This document shows positions 11,044-21,724 of a stretch of 64,000 bases of DNA, piece by piece (within the stretch, counting starts at the first letter, position 1; each line of letters starts with the position of its first letter). A program made the translations under genes and the position numbers. The stretch spans positions 434,001-498,000 of the forward strand of contig OZ025677.1 in NCBI GenBank assembly GCA_964019335.1, written 5' to 3'. The notes beneath the pieces were generated by a model. It was not told the DNA's origin and searched no databases. It was given only the letters and a program-made list of their open reading frames with translations. Origin of the DNA: Diplonema japonicum (Eukaryota > Euglenozoa > Diplonemea > Diplonemida > Diplonemidae).

Positions 11044-13995
11044 TCAAACACTCCCTTTCTCGGGACATTTATATTTGAGGTCAAGCGTGCAACCTTCTTT
11101 CTTACCCCCTTCTTCCACCTTCCATCTGGCAATGGATGCGGCTTCATTCGAGCAAGAGACACGGGGCGCTGGTGGCCGAAGAAGCCTGCCTTTGTTCCCA
11201 TCCACCCCGCAAACCATGTTCAGTAAAAGGTCAGCTTTAGTGTTCTGCACCTTGGACCCGTAGTGGAATCCATCTTGTGTGTTCGTTTCAGCTGCCAAAG
11301 TTACATTGTAAACATCTAAGACGGGCGAACCAGTACAGGCGCCAACCATGTCGATGACCTCACGGAACACCGCAATTCTCTTCGGGGTGTAGCACGGGCA
11401 GAGAGCCGAGCATTTCTCGTCATCGATGTGGTGCATGTTCTGCAATATCAGCGGGGCGCTCTTTGGCAGCTTCGACTTGTAAAACAACACCTTTTTCTTC
11501 ATGGCTTCATAAAATACCTCGGCACCGCACCACCTCGGGCCTGCATCCCACATGCCCATCGACAGTGAGGCGAACTTTGCCTCGACAAGAAATTCGTCAT
11601 CTGTAGGTAAATGATGTGCCGTTGGTTCCTGTAACAATTTCAAAGGGACCATCTTCCCCATCACGAACCTCCCCGATGCTTCGGTACGGCGTCGCAGCAT
11701 GTTAAACACCTGCTCGCCTATCGAATCCCCTATTGCAACGAAAGGTTTCGCTGCTAGGCATTCGTACGTTTCAACCGCTGTGTACTGGTGCAGTGAGCAC
11801 TTGGAAGGGACCCACCCGTGTTTTTCAAGGCTTCCCGGGTATAGATCGTCGCCTGACAGGCATCGCTCTCTGGTGTCTTGAACCTTTTCATTCTGTGCTT
11901 TCCTCGCTTCGCGTCTCAAAGCCCCGATGTGTTCATTGAACCTGCGAAGTGCGGCGCCATTGTCGTTGGTGCACCCCATGTCGTTTTGGTAGTCGGGGCA
12001 TCCTGGGCTGAATGAAACGGCTTCTTTGACTTGTTTCCATCTTGCAAGAGCCGCTGATTCGTCGCACGCTACAGGCGGGAACCATGGCTTCAAACGGTCC
12101 GTTTCATTGAGATGCGGACCGCACATCATGTTCATCAGCATGTTCACCTTCGGGCGGATTACAGGCTCGTCATAATGCACACCGTCATGTGTGTGTGCCT
12201 CGCCTTTCATTGTTAAGGGGTAGGTGTCGACCATTCCTACCCCAGTGCATACGGAGGCCATTTGAAGCATTTCTCGGTAAACGCGGACTTTCTCTTGTGG
12301 GTTGCACATTCTGACCCATTTTAGGTCTGATTTTATGGTGTTGATGTTGTGCAGGTTGTGGATGACCAGCCTCGCTGTGGGTTTCAGCATTCGTTTATAC
12401 TTTAAAACCTTTTCCTTCAGCTTGTAGTAGAAATCATCCAGTCCACACCAGTGCACACCAATGTCCCACATGCCGAATGACAGTGCTGCAAACTCCACTT
12501 CTTGCGTCACATAGTTGTGAAGATCGATCCCGGACTTGGACGTTGTTAAGTTCGTAGATTGCATGGAAGGGGACCATACAACCTTCGTGTAGCTGGGGCC
12601 CTGCTCTGAGCTGCGCTTCATGTTGTAGACAAGTTGTTCGCCAAGGGAGTCGCCGATGGCGGCGTATGGGTACCGCTTGATGCATTTCGCGACCTCCTTC
12701 AAGGTGTAAAAATGAAGCTTGCATTTATCGGGTTTCCATCGAGAGTCCACCAAATTCCCCGGAAAGAGTTCCTCATGTCGCGTGCAAAAGGGCAGGGCGT
12801 CCTCTTTTACCCTTTCATCGGTAGTTATTTTTAATTCTTCTTCCTTCTTGTGTCTGATATATCTCTCAGCAGAGGCACCGTTGTCACCTGGACAGCCGTA
12901 CTTGTTGGCCCAGTCAGGGCACCCTTCGGAAAGCTTGTTCGCAACAGGGTCCACTCGCCATCTTGCTTTCGCATCTTCTTCGTTGCACTGGATGTTAGGA
13001 TGCCAAGCTGCTAGCTTGCCGTTTCCTTTGCCGTCTATGCCGCACATCATGTTCAGCAGAATGTCTGTCTTCGGCTGCACGACAGGGCGCTTGTAGTGCA
13101 ACCCGTCTATGGAGAAGTTCCTACCCTCCTTTGTGAGCGGGTAGGTGTCGATCATGCCAAGCCCTGTGCAGGCTGCAACCATCTGGACGATCTCCCTGTA
13201 TACTGTCACCTTCTGGATGGGGTTGCACGTTCTGCACCACGCAAGCTTCTTGGGGCACTTCTCGGGGTGGATGTAGTGCAGGTTATGGATGAGGAGTGTT
13301 GCGGAGGGCTTGAGCAGCGCCTTGTACCGCAGCACCTTTGCTTTGAGCTGGTCGTAAAAGGTATCGGTGCCGCACCAATGCACACCAATGTCCCACGCCC
13401 CTAGGGAGAGCGTGACAAAATCCGACTGTTCAAGAAATGCAACCTGATTCTTCCCGTTACGGTCTGAAAGGTAGTACGGGACAACAGTACTGGGCGACCA
13501 TATGTACCGCATGGGTAGGTTGGTGGTGTTGAGGTTCTCTATGATGGTCTTAGAAAGCTGTTCGCCGATTGAATCTCCGATCCCAACATACGAGACTGAG
13601 GCAAGACAAGCAGCAGTCATTTCAGGAGAGTATTGTGTTAGCCGGCATTTGTGAGGGGACCAGGAAGGCTTATCAGATAGGTCGCCCGGCCATAAAGCAG
13701 CGTTAGCCGCACATTCATTAATACGACTGACTGCTGTTTCAGCTGTCAGCAGTCCTAACTGTGCAGTGTGTGAAGGTTTAGCTTGGTGCGCGTGGACGGA
13801 AGAAGGTACTATCCGCGGCTTCTTCCGCGACCCGATAATCAGTAGAACGTTCTCTTGCTTTGAGGAATGTGGTGCCGGTGGGACTCCCTCCATTCCTGTT
13901 GTATCGTGGAGAAATGCCGGTGTGCTCTTCAGCAGCGCGAAGAAAGACCATGTGATCAGCGCGCCGAGCAAGAAGGAGAACTTGCTCAGCTGCAT
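11044..13995 (-). CDS. Type II membrane protein with three tandem SGNH/GDSL-type (PC-esterase-like) domains
   Basis: The 983-residue protein starts with a short cytoplasmic tip and a signal anchor (about residues 5-28). Three homologous units of about 290 residues follow. Each has a GDSIGEQ or GDSLGEQ nucleophile block (Ser near 142, 449 and 756), a WDIGVHWCG or WDAGPRWCG block, an HNLH/NMHHI block and a DGxHY block (near 299, 606 and 909). GDS plus DxxH is the catalytic arrangement of SGNH/PC-esterase families, including plant polysaccharide O-acetyltransferases and NXPE-like proteins. Units end with a shared Cys-rich tail (CNEEDAKARW...GCPDWANKYGCP). All three keep the apparent catalytic residues, so all may be active. 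A Golgi or cell-surface role on glycans is inferred, and the substrate is unknown. Confidence 0.85.
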   Translation of the reverse strand: MQLSKFSFLLGALITWSFFALLKSTPAFLHDTTGMEGVPPAPHSSKQENVLLIIGSRKKPRIVPSSVHAHQAKPSHTAQLGLLTAETAVSRINECAANAALWPGDLSDKPSWSPHKCRLTQYSPEMTAACLASVSYVGIGDSIGEQLSKTIIENLNTTNLPMRYIWSPSTVVPYYLSDRNGKNQVAFLEQSDFVTLSLGAWDIGVHWCGTDTFYDQLKAKVLRYKALLKPSATLLIHNLHYIHPEKCPKKLAWCRTCNPIQKVTVYREIVQMVAACTGLGMIDTYPLTKEGRNFSIDGLHYKRPVVQPKTDILLNMMCGIDGKGNGKLAAWHPNIQCNEEDAKARWRVDPVANKLSEGCPDWANKYGCPGDNGASAERYIRHKKEEELKITTDERVKEDALPFCTRHEELFPGNLVDSRWKPDKCKLHFYTLKEVAKCIKRYPYAAIGDSLGEQLVYNMKRSSEQGPSYTKVVWSPSMQSTNLTTSKSGIDLHNYVTQEVEFAALSFGMWDIGVHWCGLDDFYYKLKEKVLKYKRMLKPTARLVIHNLHNINTIKSDLKWVRMCNPQEKVRVYREMLQMASVCTGVGMVDTYPLTMKGEAHTHDGVHYDEPVIRPKVNMLMNMMCGPHLNETDRLKPWFPPVACDESAALARWKQVKEAVSFSPGCPDYQNDMGCTNDNGAALRRFNEHIGALRREARKAQNEKVQDTRERCLSGDDLYPGSLEKHGWVPSKCSLHQYTAVETYECLAAKPFVAIGDSIGEQVFNMLRRRTEASGRFVMGKMVPLKLLQEPTAHHLPTDDEFLVEAKFASLSMGMWDAGPRWCGAEVFYEAMKKKVLFYKSKLPKSAPLILQNMHHIDDEKCSALCPCYTPKRIAVFREVIDMVGACTGSPVLDVYNVTLAAETNTQDGFHYGSKVQNTKADLLLNMVCGVDGNKGRLLRPPAPRVSCSNEAASIARWKVEEGGKKEGCTLDLKYKCPEKGSV

Positions 13996-14218
13996 AAATT
14001 ATTTTCTTTTAAAATTCTCTTTTCTTTTTTTTTTTTATTTGTCGTTTCTCGTGGTGTATTGAACGCGTGCAAAAAGAAATGGTAAAAAATGTACTACAAT
14101 TTGATAAGACTGGTTTTTTAGGATTTGGAGTGAACAAAAAAATCTAAAGTGTGGTTTTCTTTTTTTTTTTTTTTTCCAGCGTGGATTCTAGTTGAAGGGG
14201 GAAGAAAAAAAAAAAAAA

Positions 14219-14330
14219 GGAACTGGCCGTTGTTTTTTTGTACGTGCCGGGGTTGAAACCTGAAGAAGTTTTTAAACACGTTGCCAACGTTCCCCTTTTG
14301 TTTAGGCGAGTCAAAAGACTCGTTTCTTGT
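14219..14330 (+). repeat. Dispersed repeat family 1, copy 1 (about 110 bp)
   Basis: The unit reads GGAACTGGCCGTTG, GTACGTGCCGGG, AAACCTGAAGAAGTTT, ACACGTTGCCAACGTTCCCC, TTTGTTTAG, then GTCAAAAGACTCGTTTCTTG, flanked by poly-A/T. It lies between the ends of two minus-strand genes. Other copies are listed separately; all have this orientation. Confidence 0.75.
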
Positions 14331-14490
14331 AAACAAAGTGACATCAACAAAAAGAAATGAACAGAAAAGACAAGCTCTAGAAAAGAAAAAGAAAATTGAA
14401 ATGTAACGTGATAAATTGAGAAAAAAAAAAACTCTAACCCTGTGCTCTGGTGGTCTGTAGGGTATCTAAAAACAAAAACAAAAAAAAAAG

Positions 14491-14580
14491 AGGAATTGGC
14501 CGTTGTTTGTACGTGCCGGGTAAAACCTGGAGAAGTTTGTCAACCCGAAACACGTTGCCAACGTTCCCCTTTTGTTTAGA
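14491..14580 (+). repeat. Dispersed repeat family 1, copy 2
   Basis: It begins GGAATTGGCCGTTGTTTGTA and runs through CCGGGTAAAACCTGGAGAAG and ACACGTTGCCAACGTTCCCC to TTTGTTTAG. It lacks the terminal GACTCGTTCTTGC block. It is only about 160 bp from copy 1, in the same orientation. Confidence 0.75.
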
Positions 14581-14647
14581 AAAAAGTTTCCACCCTGACA
14601 AAAAGAATATCAACAAGGCCAAAAAAAAAAAAAAGGTGAACATATCT

Positions 14648-15877
14648 CTACCATCGGTCCCGCACAACCACCACTTGCTTCCCCAGTGCAAGACCGGCCA
14701 CAGGCCCTTGAACCGCAACATCATAGAGTACGAGGTCGAGCGGTGCTTCTATGACATGCCGCGCCTTAGGAGCAGTGGGGTGCATAACGTCAAACAACTT
14801 CAAATGACTGTCATCAGAGGAACTGGACACGTACAAGGAAGGACTTTGCAACGCGAGACCTGAACAGCAGTCACACGACACTGTGGAGAGCACACTGAGG
14901 GACCGGTCCATGATCACCAGCACCCCACGGGGCAGCGTGAAAAATGAAGACGGCTCCGGATCTGCTTTGCTTCCAATGACATAGACAACCCCACCACCAG
15001 CCACAACACGGGAGCACTCCATCCCTGCATACACTACATGAAGCACTTCAAAAGACGTTGGCGATCCCATCCTGCAAGACAGCACATCACTCCCTGCTAC
15101 AACTGCAGCGTAGTGGCCATCTACAGACACATCATTGACAGTATACCCGCCTAGACCGGCAACACGGCCTTTGTACAGCATACCGCCTTCCGGTGTGAGA
15201 GAGACACACAGCACACCGTGGATGCCGCATGATGCGTAAAGAACATTGCCATGTGTCGTGAGAGACAGAACGGGGTGCGGGAGAGGGGTGCTTGTTATTT
15301 GTGTTGTGGCCATTGAAAAGGCAGTCAGTACCCCTGTGGGGCCGGCGGCGTATATGTGTGTCTCTGTCATGGATATGCACAAGGCGTCACAGAAGAAGTT
15401 TATTTTGCGGGTTGTGAAGGAGAACTGTGGTGTTGGCCGAGAGACAAAGTCGACCGTTGTCCCGTCGGTGAGTGTTGTCGCTGAGATGAGGGCGTCGGTG
15501 GGCAGCAGGAGACCTTTGTGATACAGGTGGAAGGCTTCTTTAAAAGTTCCAGCTCGTTTATCGATTTTGTCTTTTAGTGCCAAGACTGTGTCTTCTGTAC
15601 CAATGTCCACTGTGACCCACACACCGCACCCTATGACGCACAGGCTGTACTGTTGGTTAAGTCTTTTTCGTTCTCGGATCCCCTCGTCTTCTTTCCGCTC
15701 GGGGCTACGCTGTCTTTTCAAGGAGCCCTCTTGCATTTCTTCGTCTGACGAGCACCCCCAGTTCCATTGCCACTGTCGTTCTGATGAAATCTCCCGTTTC
15801 ACGTGCTTGTAAGAAGTTCGACTTTGCCTGCGTTCTGGTGTAGCGCTCCGGCTCCTCTTCACCGAGCCTTCGTACAT
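14648..15877 (-). CDS. Ubiquitin-like domain plus beta-propeller (LVIVD/WD-like) protein with basic N-terminus
   Basis: The 409-residue protein has three parts. Residues 1-75 are charged and basic, with two similar blocks (EGSVKRSRSATPERRQSR and EGSLKRQRSPERKED) that could act as nuclear localisation signals. Residues 76-148 look like a ubiquitin-like fold (LKDKIDKRAGTFKEAFHLYHKGLLL, then LTDGTTVDFV). From about 160 the protein shows short beta-repeat units (HIYAAGPTGVLTAFSM, VLYASCGIHGVLCVSL, HYAAVVAGSDVL and more), typical of an LVIVD or WD-like propeller. Ubl-plus-repeat proteins often act as proteasome or E3 adaptors, but here the role is inferred. A second gene in this window (59025-60149) also starts with a Ubl-like domain. 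The last codon before the stop is TGG. Confidence 0.8.
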   Translation of the reverse strand: MYEGSVKRSRSATPERRQSRTSYKHVKREISSERQWQWNWGCSSDEEMQEGSLKRQRSPERKEDEGIRERKRLNQQYSLCVIGCGVWVTVDIGTEDTVLALKDKIDKRAGTFKEAFHLYHKGLLLPTDALISATTLTDGTTVDFVSRPTPQFSFTTRKINFFCDALCISMTETHIYAAGPTGVLTAFSMATTQITSTPLPHPVLSLTTHGNVLYASCGIHGVLCVSLTPEGGMLYKGRVAGLGGYTVNDVSVDGHYAAVVAGSDVLSCRMGSPTSFEVLHVVYAGMECSRVVAGGGVVYVIGSKADPEPSSFFTLPRGVLVIMDRSLSVLSTVSCDCCSGLALQSPSLYVSSSSDDSHLKLFDVMHPTAPKARHVIEAPLDLVLYDVAVQGPVAGLALGKQVVVVRDRW

Positions 15878-16261
15878 TCTTTCTTTTTTTTTCTTTTTTT
15901 CCCCTCGTCAGGGGGTGGGAATAAAGATTTTTTTTTAAAAATAAAAGGGGGGGGAAATAATTTCAAAAAAGTCGCTCGTGTTTCTTTTTTTTTTTTCCCT
16001 CTTCCTCCCCTTGAAAAGGTGGCCTGGAAAAAAAAAAAAAAAAAAAAAATAGTCGATGTCACTCCAGGTGTTGTGAGGGCTGAATTCCTCTACGGGCCAA
16101 AAAAAGCCCCAGAAAGAAATACCAACCTGTGCACACTGCAACGAAATAAAATAGATAGATACATGTTTCCTTTCTTGCCGTACACAGCTTGTCTTGAAGA
16201 ATCGGGAAGGCTAAAAGAAAATGGATAAAAAAACTACCTTGTTCTTCAGGATTGGTGTTTT

Positions 16262-16297
<36 letters not shown>

Positions 16298-16925
16298 GGT
16301 GGGTGAAAGAAGTCACCTGAGCCTTCAAGAAGGGGAGAAAAAAGTTGTCTCGATTTTAGTGGTGCCATGCAGTATGTGACACAGCGGCCACCCTTGTGAA
16401 ACTTCGCCCCGAAGCCTCCCAAGTCCCCTGTGGTCCCGTAGAAAGTAAAAGTGGAGAGGTAAAGAAAGCTTGGAAATTGAAATAGGGAGAGGGGCCACAG
16501 AAGCAATTAAACACCAACTGGAGAGTTGTGGGATGCTTGCTTCACTGGCACGATGCCGCGGGGAGGCTACTTGCCTGACCTGGTGAAGCCACCTCCTTGT
16601 TCGATGTAATGGGATAAGGGACTCTCCGTTGAGGGCGATGCTAACTGGCGCCACGCGTAGGGTGGGCTCTCCACCCCCGTCCAGGTTTCCCCACGTGTAC
16701 GGCTTTAGAACGAGAGTTTCCCTTTCGCTTGTGTTTCTCCAAACCACAATTACCAGGAACCACCACAGGGAGGTTGAAAGAAAAAACAAGAATTATCAGA
16801 ATTATCGGTTACAAAAATAGATTTGTGAGTTAAAGGAAGTCTTTGCGAGACGCCCCCTTGATCTCATCTCCAAAAAAAGAATAACTGTTGTTACATAGCT
16901 CTCCTCTCAAAAAAAAAAATTAAAA

Positions 16926-17020
16926 AGGAGGAATTGTTTCGTACGTGACGGTGTTGAACAAATAGGGAAAGCTTAGCCCGTTAGCGAACGTTGGCAACGT
17001 CCCCCTTTTGTTTAGACAAG
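16926..17020 (+). repeat. Dispersed repeat family 1, copy 3 (diverged)
   Basis: GGAATTGTTTCGTACGTGACGG is followed by GCGAACGTTGGCAACGTCCCCC and TTTGTTTAGACAAG. The middle is diverged but keeps the order of blocks and the + orientation. Confidence 0.6.
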
Positions 17021-17778
17021 AAGCGAAAAAAAGGGGGGGGAGGAGATTTTCTCTTTTTATTTTTATTTTCCTCGCTACCCTTATGTCAGTCAACATCTAG
17101 AAGGGGGGCAATCATTCAAAACTGTACCCGGGGGTAAGCGCCAGAAGTGGCGCCAAAAAAAAAGAAAAAAAAAAGAAAACATGGGCAAACGAAGCCAGGT
17201 TGACTATTCTCTATTCATTTTCTTTTTCTTAAAATAATTAAAGTCAAAAAAGAAAGAAGGAAAAATTTAAGAAGACGAAGGAGGCCAGTGTTGGCGCCCT
17301 GTTTAAAAGAAATTAGGTTTTACATTATTTAAGCTCGCACTTCTTTGCTAGCGAAAAAAAAACTAAAATAATACTTTGCTGTATTGTTGCGCAAAAAGAA
17401 TTAACTTCTGCCTCTTCTCTTTTTTTCTTTTTCAGATTTCTTTTTCTTTTTTTTAAAGAGTGCGGCCAGGGTCCAATTCTCTAAACAAAAAAGAAGAAAA
17501 CCACGGGAGCTGTACATTAGCACGGCACTCCCTACTCTTGGTAGAATGGGAGGAAATTAGGAGCGTATTCTTTTTTTTCCTTTTCTTTCTTTTTTTTTTT
17601 GTTTCTTTTCAAAACATAGTTTTTCGTGTCGAGAAAAAGCTCCTTTTCTTTTTTCTTTTTTTTAAAAGTTGTATCAAAAATGTAGAAAGGCAAGGCTTAG
17701 CCCTTTTGGCTAGCCCCTTCGGGAGAAAAAATGAAATTGGATAGAAAAAGAAAAGAAGAAAAAACTGTTGTTACAAAC

Positions 17779-17825
<47 letters not shown>

Positions 17826-18023
17826 AGAATGGGCGAAAATGATTATGGGAGAGATTGACACACGCACACACACACACAAACACTTCTATTTTTCTTTTCT
17901 TCTTCTTTAAAAATCGATATATCTTACACCTGCTGCATTTACTCTCCCTTCTTTTTTTTGAGTTGGTGCTCTGTTCACCATTACTTGGGAACCTTTTGAG
18001 AACAAAAAAAAAAAAAAAAAAAA

Positions 18024-18090
18024 AGAAACACGTTGCCAACGTTTACGTTTCCCTTTTATTTAGACAAGTCAAAGACTCGTTCTTGCAGGA
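18024..18090 (+). repeat. Dispersed repeat family 1, copy 4 (3' half only)
   Basis: It starts at AAACACGTTGCCAACGTT after a poly-A run and ends TAGACAAGTCAAAGACTCGT plus TCTTGC. The 5' half is missing. Orientation is +. Confidence 0.7.
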
Positions 18091-18314
18091 AAAAAAAAAA
18101 AAAAAAAGAATCAACTGGCGCGGGACTCGGAAAGGCGGGGTTCAGTTGGGGGGGAAAGAAAAAGTGGACTTTGCTAAAAAAAAGAAGCTCTGGAATAGGT
18201 GCCCGCCTAGGACGGTATTCTGCATCCAGACCCGGTCGCAAAGTTCCCGAAAAAACCCGAGTTCCCGTTTAAAAAAAAACAAATTGTTGAGGTTACCATT
18301 TCTTTTTTTATTAA

Positions 18315-20058
18315 CCCATAACACTCCAAGGCGCAAATATTTGTCGTTTTGAAAAATCGTTTTTTTCTCTAAGTACTTTTTCGTCCCCACGACCCCTGGA
18401 TCTCCAAGAACGACTATAGTGAGGAGTTATTTTCAACTGCAATTCATGCTGCACTCACTTTACCTTGTTATCACCAAGTGGGTCCCAAATCCGAGTAGAT
18501 AGGCTAAAAACGCAAAATAACGGGTGTGCATACTGTGCGCAAATTGTTCCCAAAAAACGCAAAGGTAAAGCCAAAACAGCTACGGACGAGGTCCAACCTT
18601 CATGGGTAAGGGAGTTGGTACCCATAGAGACCATAAAATAGGCCTGTGGGGAGAAAAAAAGCTGTCCCGTGGTACGCAGAAACCTGACGACGCAAAATGG
18701 TTATTCCTTCGGTTTTTTTATAAGAAGCTAACAGACGTCATCCAAGAAGAGACAAACGGCAAAAGGACGCTGAGATTGATAAAATTTCGACCCAAGACTC
18801 CACCGCTTACTCGGATTGAGCATTGCGATGGGTTTACGGCGTGCCCAGAATCAGCAGTCGTATTGGTCCACAGGACCCATGAAAATCCCCCTTTTCAGTA
18901 ACACGATGCCCAGGAGACGCTACTGGGAAATCAAAAGTAGCCTCCACTTCACTCACACAGAAGAGTCAAACGGTGATGTGTTGTGAAGATACGGGGGTTT
19001 CTGGACAGAATTGGTGACAAGTGGGCAAAAGCAGCAGTGCCAGGAAAATATTTAAGCATTGACGGGACACTCGTACCTTCACGGGGCAATTGCACTACCA
19101 TATTTGGGGGCTGCGGGTCTACTGTCCTTTCAAGCGTAAAAGATATGGCATAAAAATCTACTGCCTAAACTGCGCGAGCACGGGTTATCTTTTGCGTTTC
19201 ACATCCACACCACCAAAATCGAGGGGCACGCACTTGAAGATTTCAGTGTTGTGGAAAAGGCGGGGCTGGGGTTAACAGAGCCTTTGCGGGGAAATGACAA
19301 CACGGTAGTTTGCGATAGCTACTTTTCGACTGGGTCTGGCCGAAGCCCTGCTGTGAGGGGCTTGCATTTCGTTGGGTGTTGCGGACTCTTCTGGTGGCCC
19401 CAGAAGTGACAATAGTTAACTGCCATGCATTTCAAATAAAATATGGTTCAGGGATGCCAAAGAGATACACAACCCTGGCTGCTTTAAAGAGCGCTTTCGA
19501 GAGAGCCTAATTGATGGGTCCAACGTTGCAAAAACACCACTCCCGGCACCCAACTAGTGGTGCACACACACCCGATACCCCAGATTACTACCGCTAGCCA
19601 CTCAAAGGGGGCACCTCCAGGGTCTGCAGGTTGAAAGGATGCACAAAACGCACAATCTACAAATGCTACACCTGAAACCAACACCTCTGTCCAAATAAGT
19701 GCTTTTTTCGTACTACTCTTCCGTCACCCCAAAAAGGCCTCTTGACGATTTCGAGGCCGATATTCCACCCGCAAAGAGGCACTTCTCTCGGTCTGAGACA
19801 TGTGAGGGGTCCTGATGCCTTTTTTGTCCCAGGATGCTCAATTTACACCCCCCCGTGCACAACCCATTTTGACATGGTCGTTTTTGAGCACCCTACGGCC
19901 ATTCAACTCTTCATAATTTTTGAACTTTTTTTTTAATTCTCCTGGTCCAAGAAACCCGTTTTACCTGCAAACGGGGGTTGAGTGCTGCCATTTCCCCCCT
20001 CAGATTATGAAGGAGCAAAAAAGGGACCCTATGTAGATAGGCCCCGGAGTGTTATGGG
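18315..20058 (+). mobile_element. Decayed piggyBac-type DNA transposon bounded by TTAA
   Basis: The ends are perfect inverted repeats: CCCATAACACTCC at 18315-18327 and GGAGTGTTATGGG at 20046-20058. Each is flanked by TTAA (18311-18314 and 20059-20062), the target duplicated by piggyBac transposases. The plus strand inside shows broken transposase fragments. One is MPRRRYWEIKSSLHF near 18907, and another is YGIKIYCLNCASTGYLLRF near 19143. A third is DNTVVCDSYFSTG near 19300, the region of a catalytic Asp. Stops and frame changes interrupt the gene, so it is a relic. Total length about 1.74 kb. Confidence 0.85.
18907..19480 (+). pseudogene. piggyBac transposase remnant
   Basis: Fragments in different plus frames match DDE_Tnp_1_7-type transposase: an MPRRRYWEIKSSLHF block, a GIK...STGYLLRF block and a DN...DSYFSTGS block, then VPKRYTTLAALKSAFERA. 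Frameshifts and stops lie between them. Inactive, inferred from the broken frames. Confidence 0.7.
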
Positions 20059-20582
20059 TTAATCAAACAAACAATAGTTGTTAAAACGCGCTGCTGCTGC
20101 GACCAAGAAAGAAGAAGGACGGTAAGTGGAAAGCTGGCTTTTCCTTTGTTAAAAAAAAAATGATAATCAGACTTGCTTTCTTTGTGCCGAGTAAAGAATT
20201 TACTTCTGCAGGCTAAAGATTTACCTTTGCTTTTCCGAACATCGAAAACAAGACAAGTTCTTTTTTACCATATTATGTTAGACTGCTCAATTTCTTCCTA
20301 GAAAATTCGAAAGAAAAATAGAGAAGAAGAAAAAAAAAAAAAAGAAGCCTTTTTTCTTTCTTTTTTTTGAGGATATTTGGACTAAAGACAAAAACGGGGG
20401 AAAAAAAAAAGCTTTTTTTTCTTCCACGTCGCAAAAAATTACCTTTCTCCAAAAGACTGATTCCCTCCCTCAATTATTTCCATGTTACTCCTGTACCTGA
20501 AGGACAGCTTACAGGGCACAGGATTTCAGAAAGGGCAGTACTAAAAAAGATAAAGAAAGTCGACAATATCTTTTTTTTTTGA

Positions 20583-20690
20583 CTTTCTGTCGTGGTTGTT
20601 GTGCCTTAGGCCCGTTGAAGTATCTATTCAGCAACTTGGCGTGACACCAACTAGTGAGTTAAGAATGTAGTTCGCTTTACTTAAAAAGGC
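20583..20690 (-). mobile_element. LINE 3'-end fragment
   Basis: The plus strand reads TTCTGTCGTGGTTGTTGTGC, then GTATCTATTCAGCAACTTGG and CACCAACTAGTGAGTT. This closely matches the 3' end of the retroelement at 22248-22345. It lies just downstream of the first VWA gene, suggesting that 3' LINE material was copied or duplicated with the VWA locus. Confidence 0.6.
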
Positions 20691-20759
20691 GGGGGATGGG
20701 GGGGGTACACGGGATAAAAAAGAAACAGAAAACAAAAAAAAAAAAAACAAAAAAAAAAT

Positions 20760-21563
20760 TCATGAAATTACACAGCAACAGGGAGTCTCGTCCAAGTTAT
20801 CAAACTTCTTATCGACTGGTCCAAGGAGGGACTTCACGATCCAGTCACCCTTTGTAAAGCGGAGCCTACCTGTCTTACGCACCTGCTTGAGCTCTGACTG
20901 GTAATCATCAGTCACGTCAAGGGCAGGGTTCTTCTTGTCGAGCTTGTCAAGCCACGAGACAGAGTCAGCATCGTCAGTGCACGCCATGATCTGGATGTGG
21001 TACTTATTGCTCATCATATTATTGAGGGTTCCAATGACCTGGTGGATAGATTCGTCGGGTTGGCCGTCGGTTGCTACTATGCACAAACACTTCCGTTCGT
21101 TCTTCGGTCCGCGTGAGTTGAAAATGCTTTCAAGTGTCCTGCCTAGAGGAGTCGTACCCTGCGGGGGTCTTGTAAAGGATTCGACAAGACGTGGGTCAGA
21201 TGGGGAGGCTACCCCTGGGATGCCCTGTCTATTGAGGAAGTACACGTCTATAGGGAACCGCACGATGCAAGTGGTGATCTCAAGGAGAAGGTTCACCGTG
21301 GAGCGCAGCTCGTCCCACCTCGTCAGTATGGGCTCTCCGAGCCGGCGTTTCTTCGCTGGGATCGCCCCGCACTGCATTGACCCGGAGTCATCCAACACCA
21401 GCACCACATCGTAGTCCTCTAGGATGGCTAGCTTGTCCCTTGTTGCGATGGTCACGCTGTACTTGTTAAGCAACAGGTCCAACCGCCTCATTTTATCGTT
21501 GTAGTTGTCATGCACCGGCATCAGTGACATCATTGGCGCGCTTGCGTTCGCATACGAGGACAT
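20760..21563 (-). CDS. VWA-domain protein with CaaX-like C-terminus (paralog 1)
   Basis: This 267-residue protein is a single von Willebrand factor A domain. The metal-binding MIDAS motif DDSGSM is near residues 58-63, with conserved TTPLGRTLESIF near 150 and CIVATDGQPDE near 175. It ends DETPCCCVIS, so the last four residues CVIS fit a prenylation (CaaX) box, with extra cysteines upstream that could be palmitoylated. I start at 21563 because the longer frame back to 21764 is only low-complexity FFFF/KKKK sequence. A close paralog lies at 24245-25060. The family fold mediates metal-dependent protein binding; a membrane-tethered adaptor role is inferred. Confidence 0.85.
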   Translation of the reverse strand: MSSYANASAPMMSLMPVHDNYNDKMRRLDLLLNKYSVTIATRDKLAILEDYDVVLVLDDSGSMQCGAIPAKKRRLGEPILTRWDELRSTVNLLLEITTCIVRFPIDVYFLNRQGIPGVASPSDPRLVESFTRPPQGTTPLGRTLESIFNSRGPKNERKCLCIVATDGQPDESIHQVIGTLNNMMSNKYHIQIMACTDDADSVSWLDKLDKKNPALDVTDDYQSELKQVRKTGRLRFTKGDWIVKSLLGPVDKKFDNLDETPCCCVIS

Positions 21564-21724
21564 TTCTTGGGGGGTTTTCTTTTTTTTTTTTTTTGTTTTC
21601 CCTTTTTTCTTTGTTTTGTTCACAAGTGCAAAAAGAAAGAAAAAAAAAGAGAAAACAAAAACAGAAGAAAAATAACTATGATGGTTAGCAACGGCCCACC
21701 AACAAATTTCTTTTGTTTTTTTTT

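Larger units (their letters stand above)
15878..18310. other. Gene-free repeat-rich spacer
   Basis: There are long A/T runs (for example A about 33 at 16263-16294 and A about 43 at 17782-17824). The stretch 16330-16700 is less biased (fragments with GTGGTGCCATGCAGTATGTGAC, similar to 22196-22210) and may be decayed retroelement. The fragment GAAGGAGGCCAGTGTTGGCG (17276-17310) also occurs beside the R repeats at 52821. No supported gene. Confidence 0.55.

Noticed and set aside
10736-11263. Plus frames of 160-175 codons rich in F, L and K
   Set aside because: Their composition comes from T and A runs, and they overlap the end of the SGNH gene on the other strand.
16325-16789. Minus-strand 154-codon frame
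   Set aside because: It has no family motif, lies in a zone of decayed repeats, and has no acceptor context.
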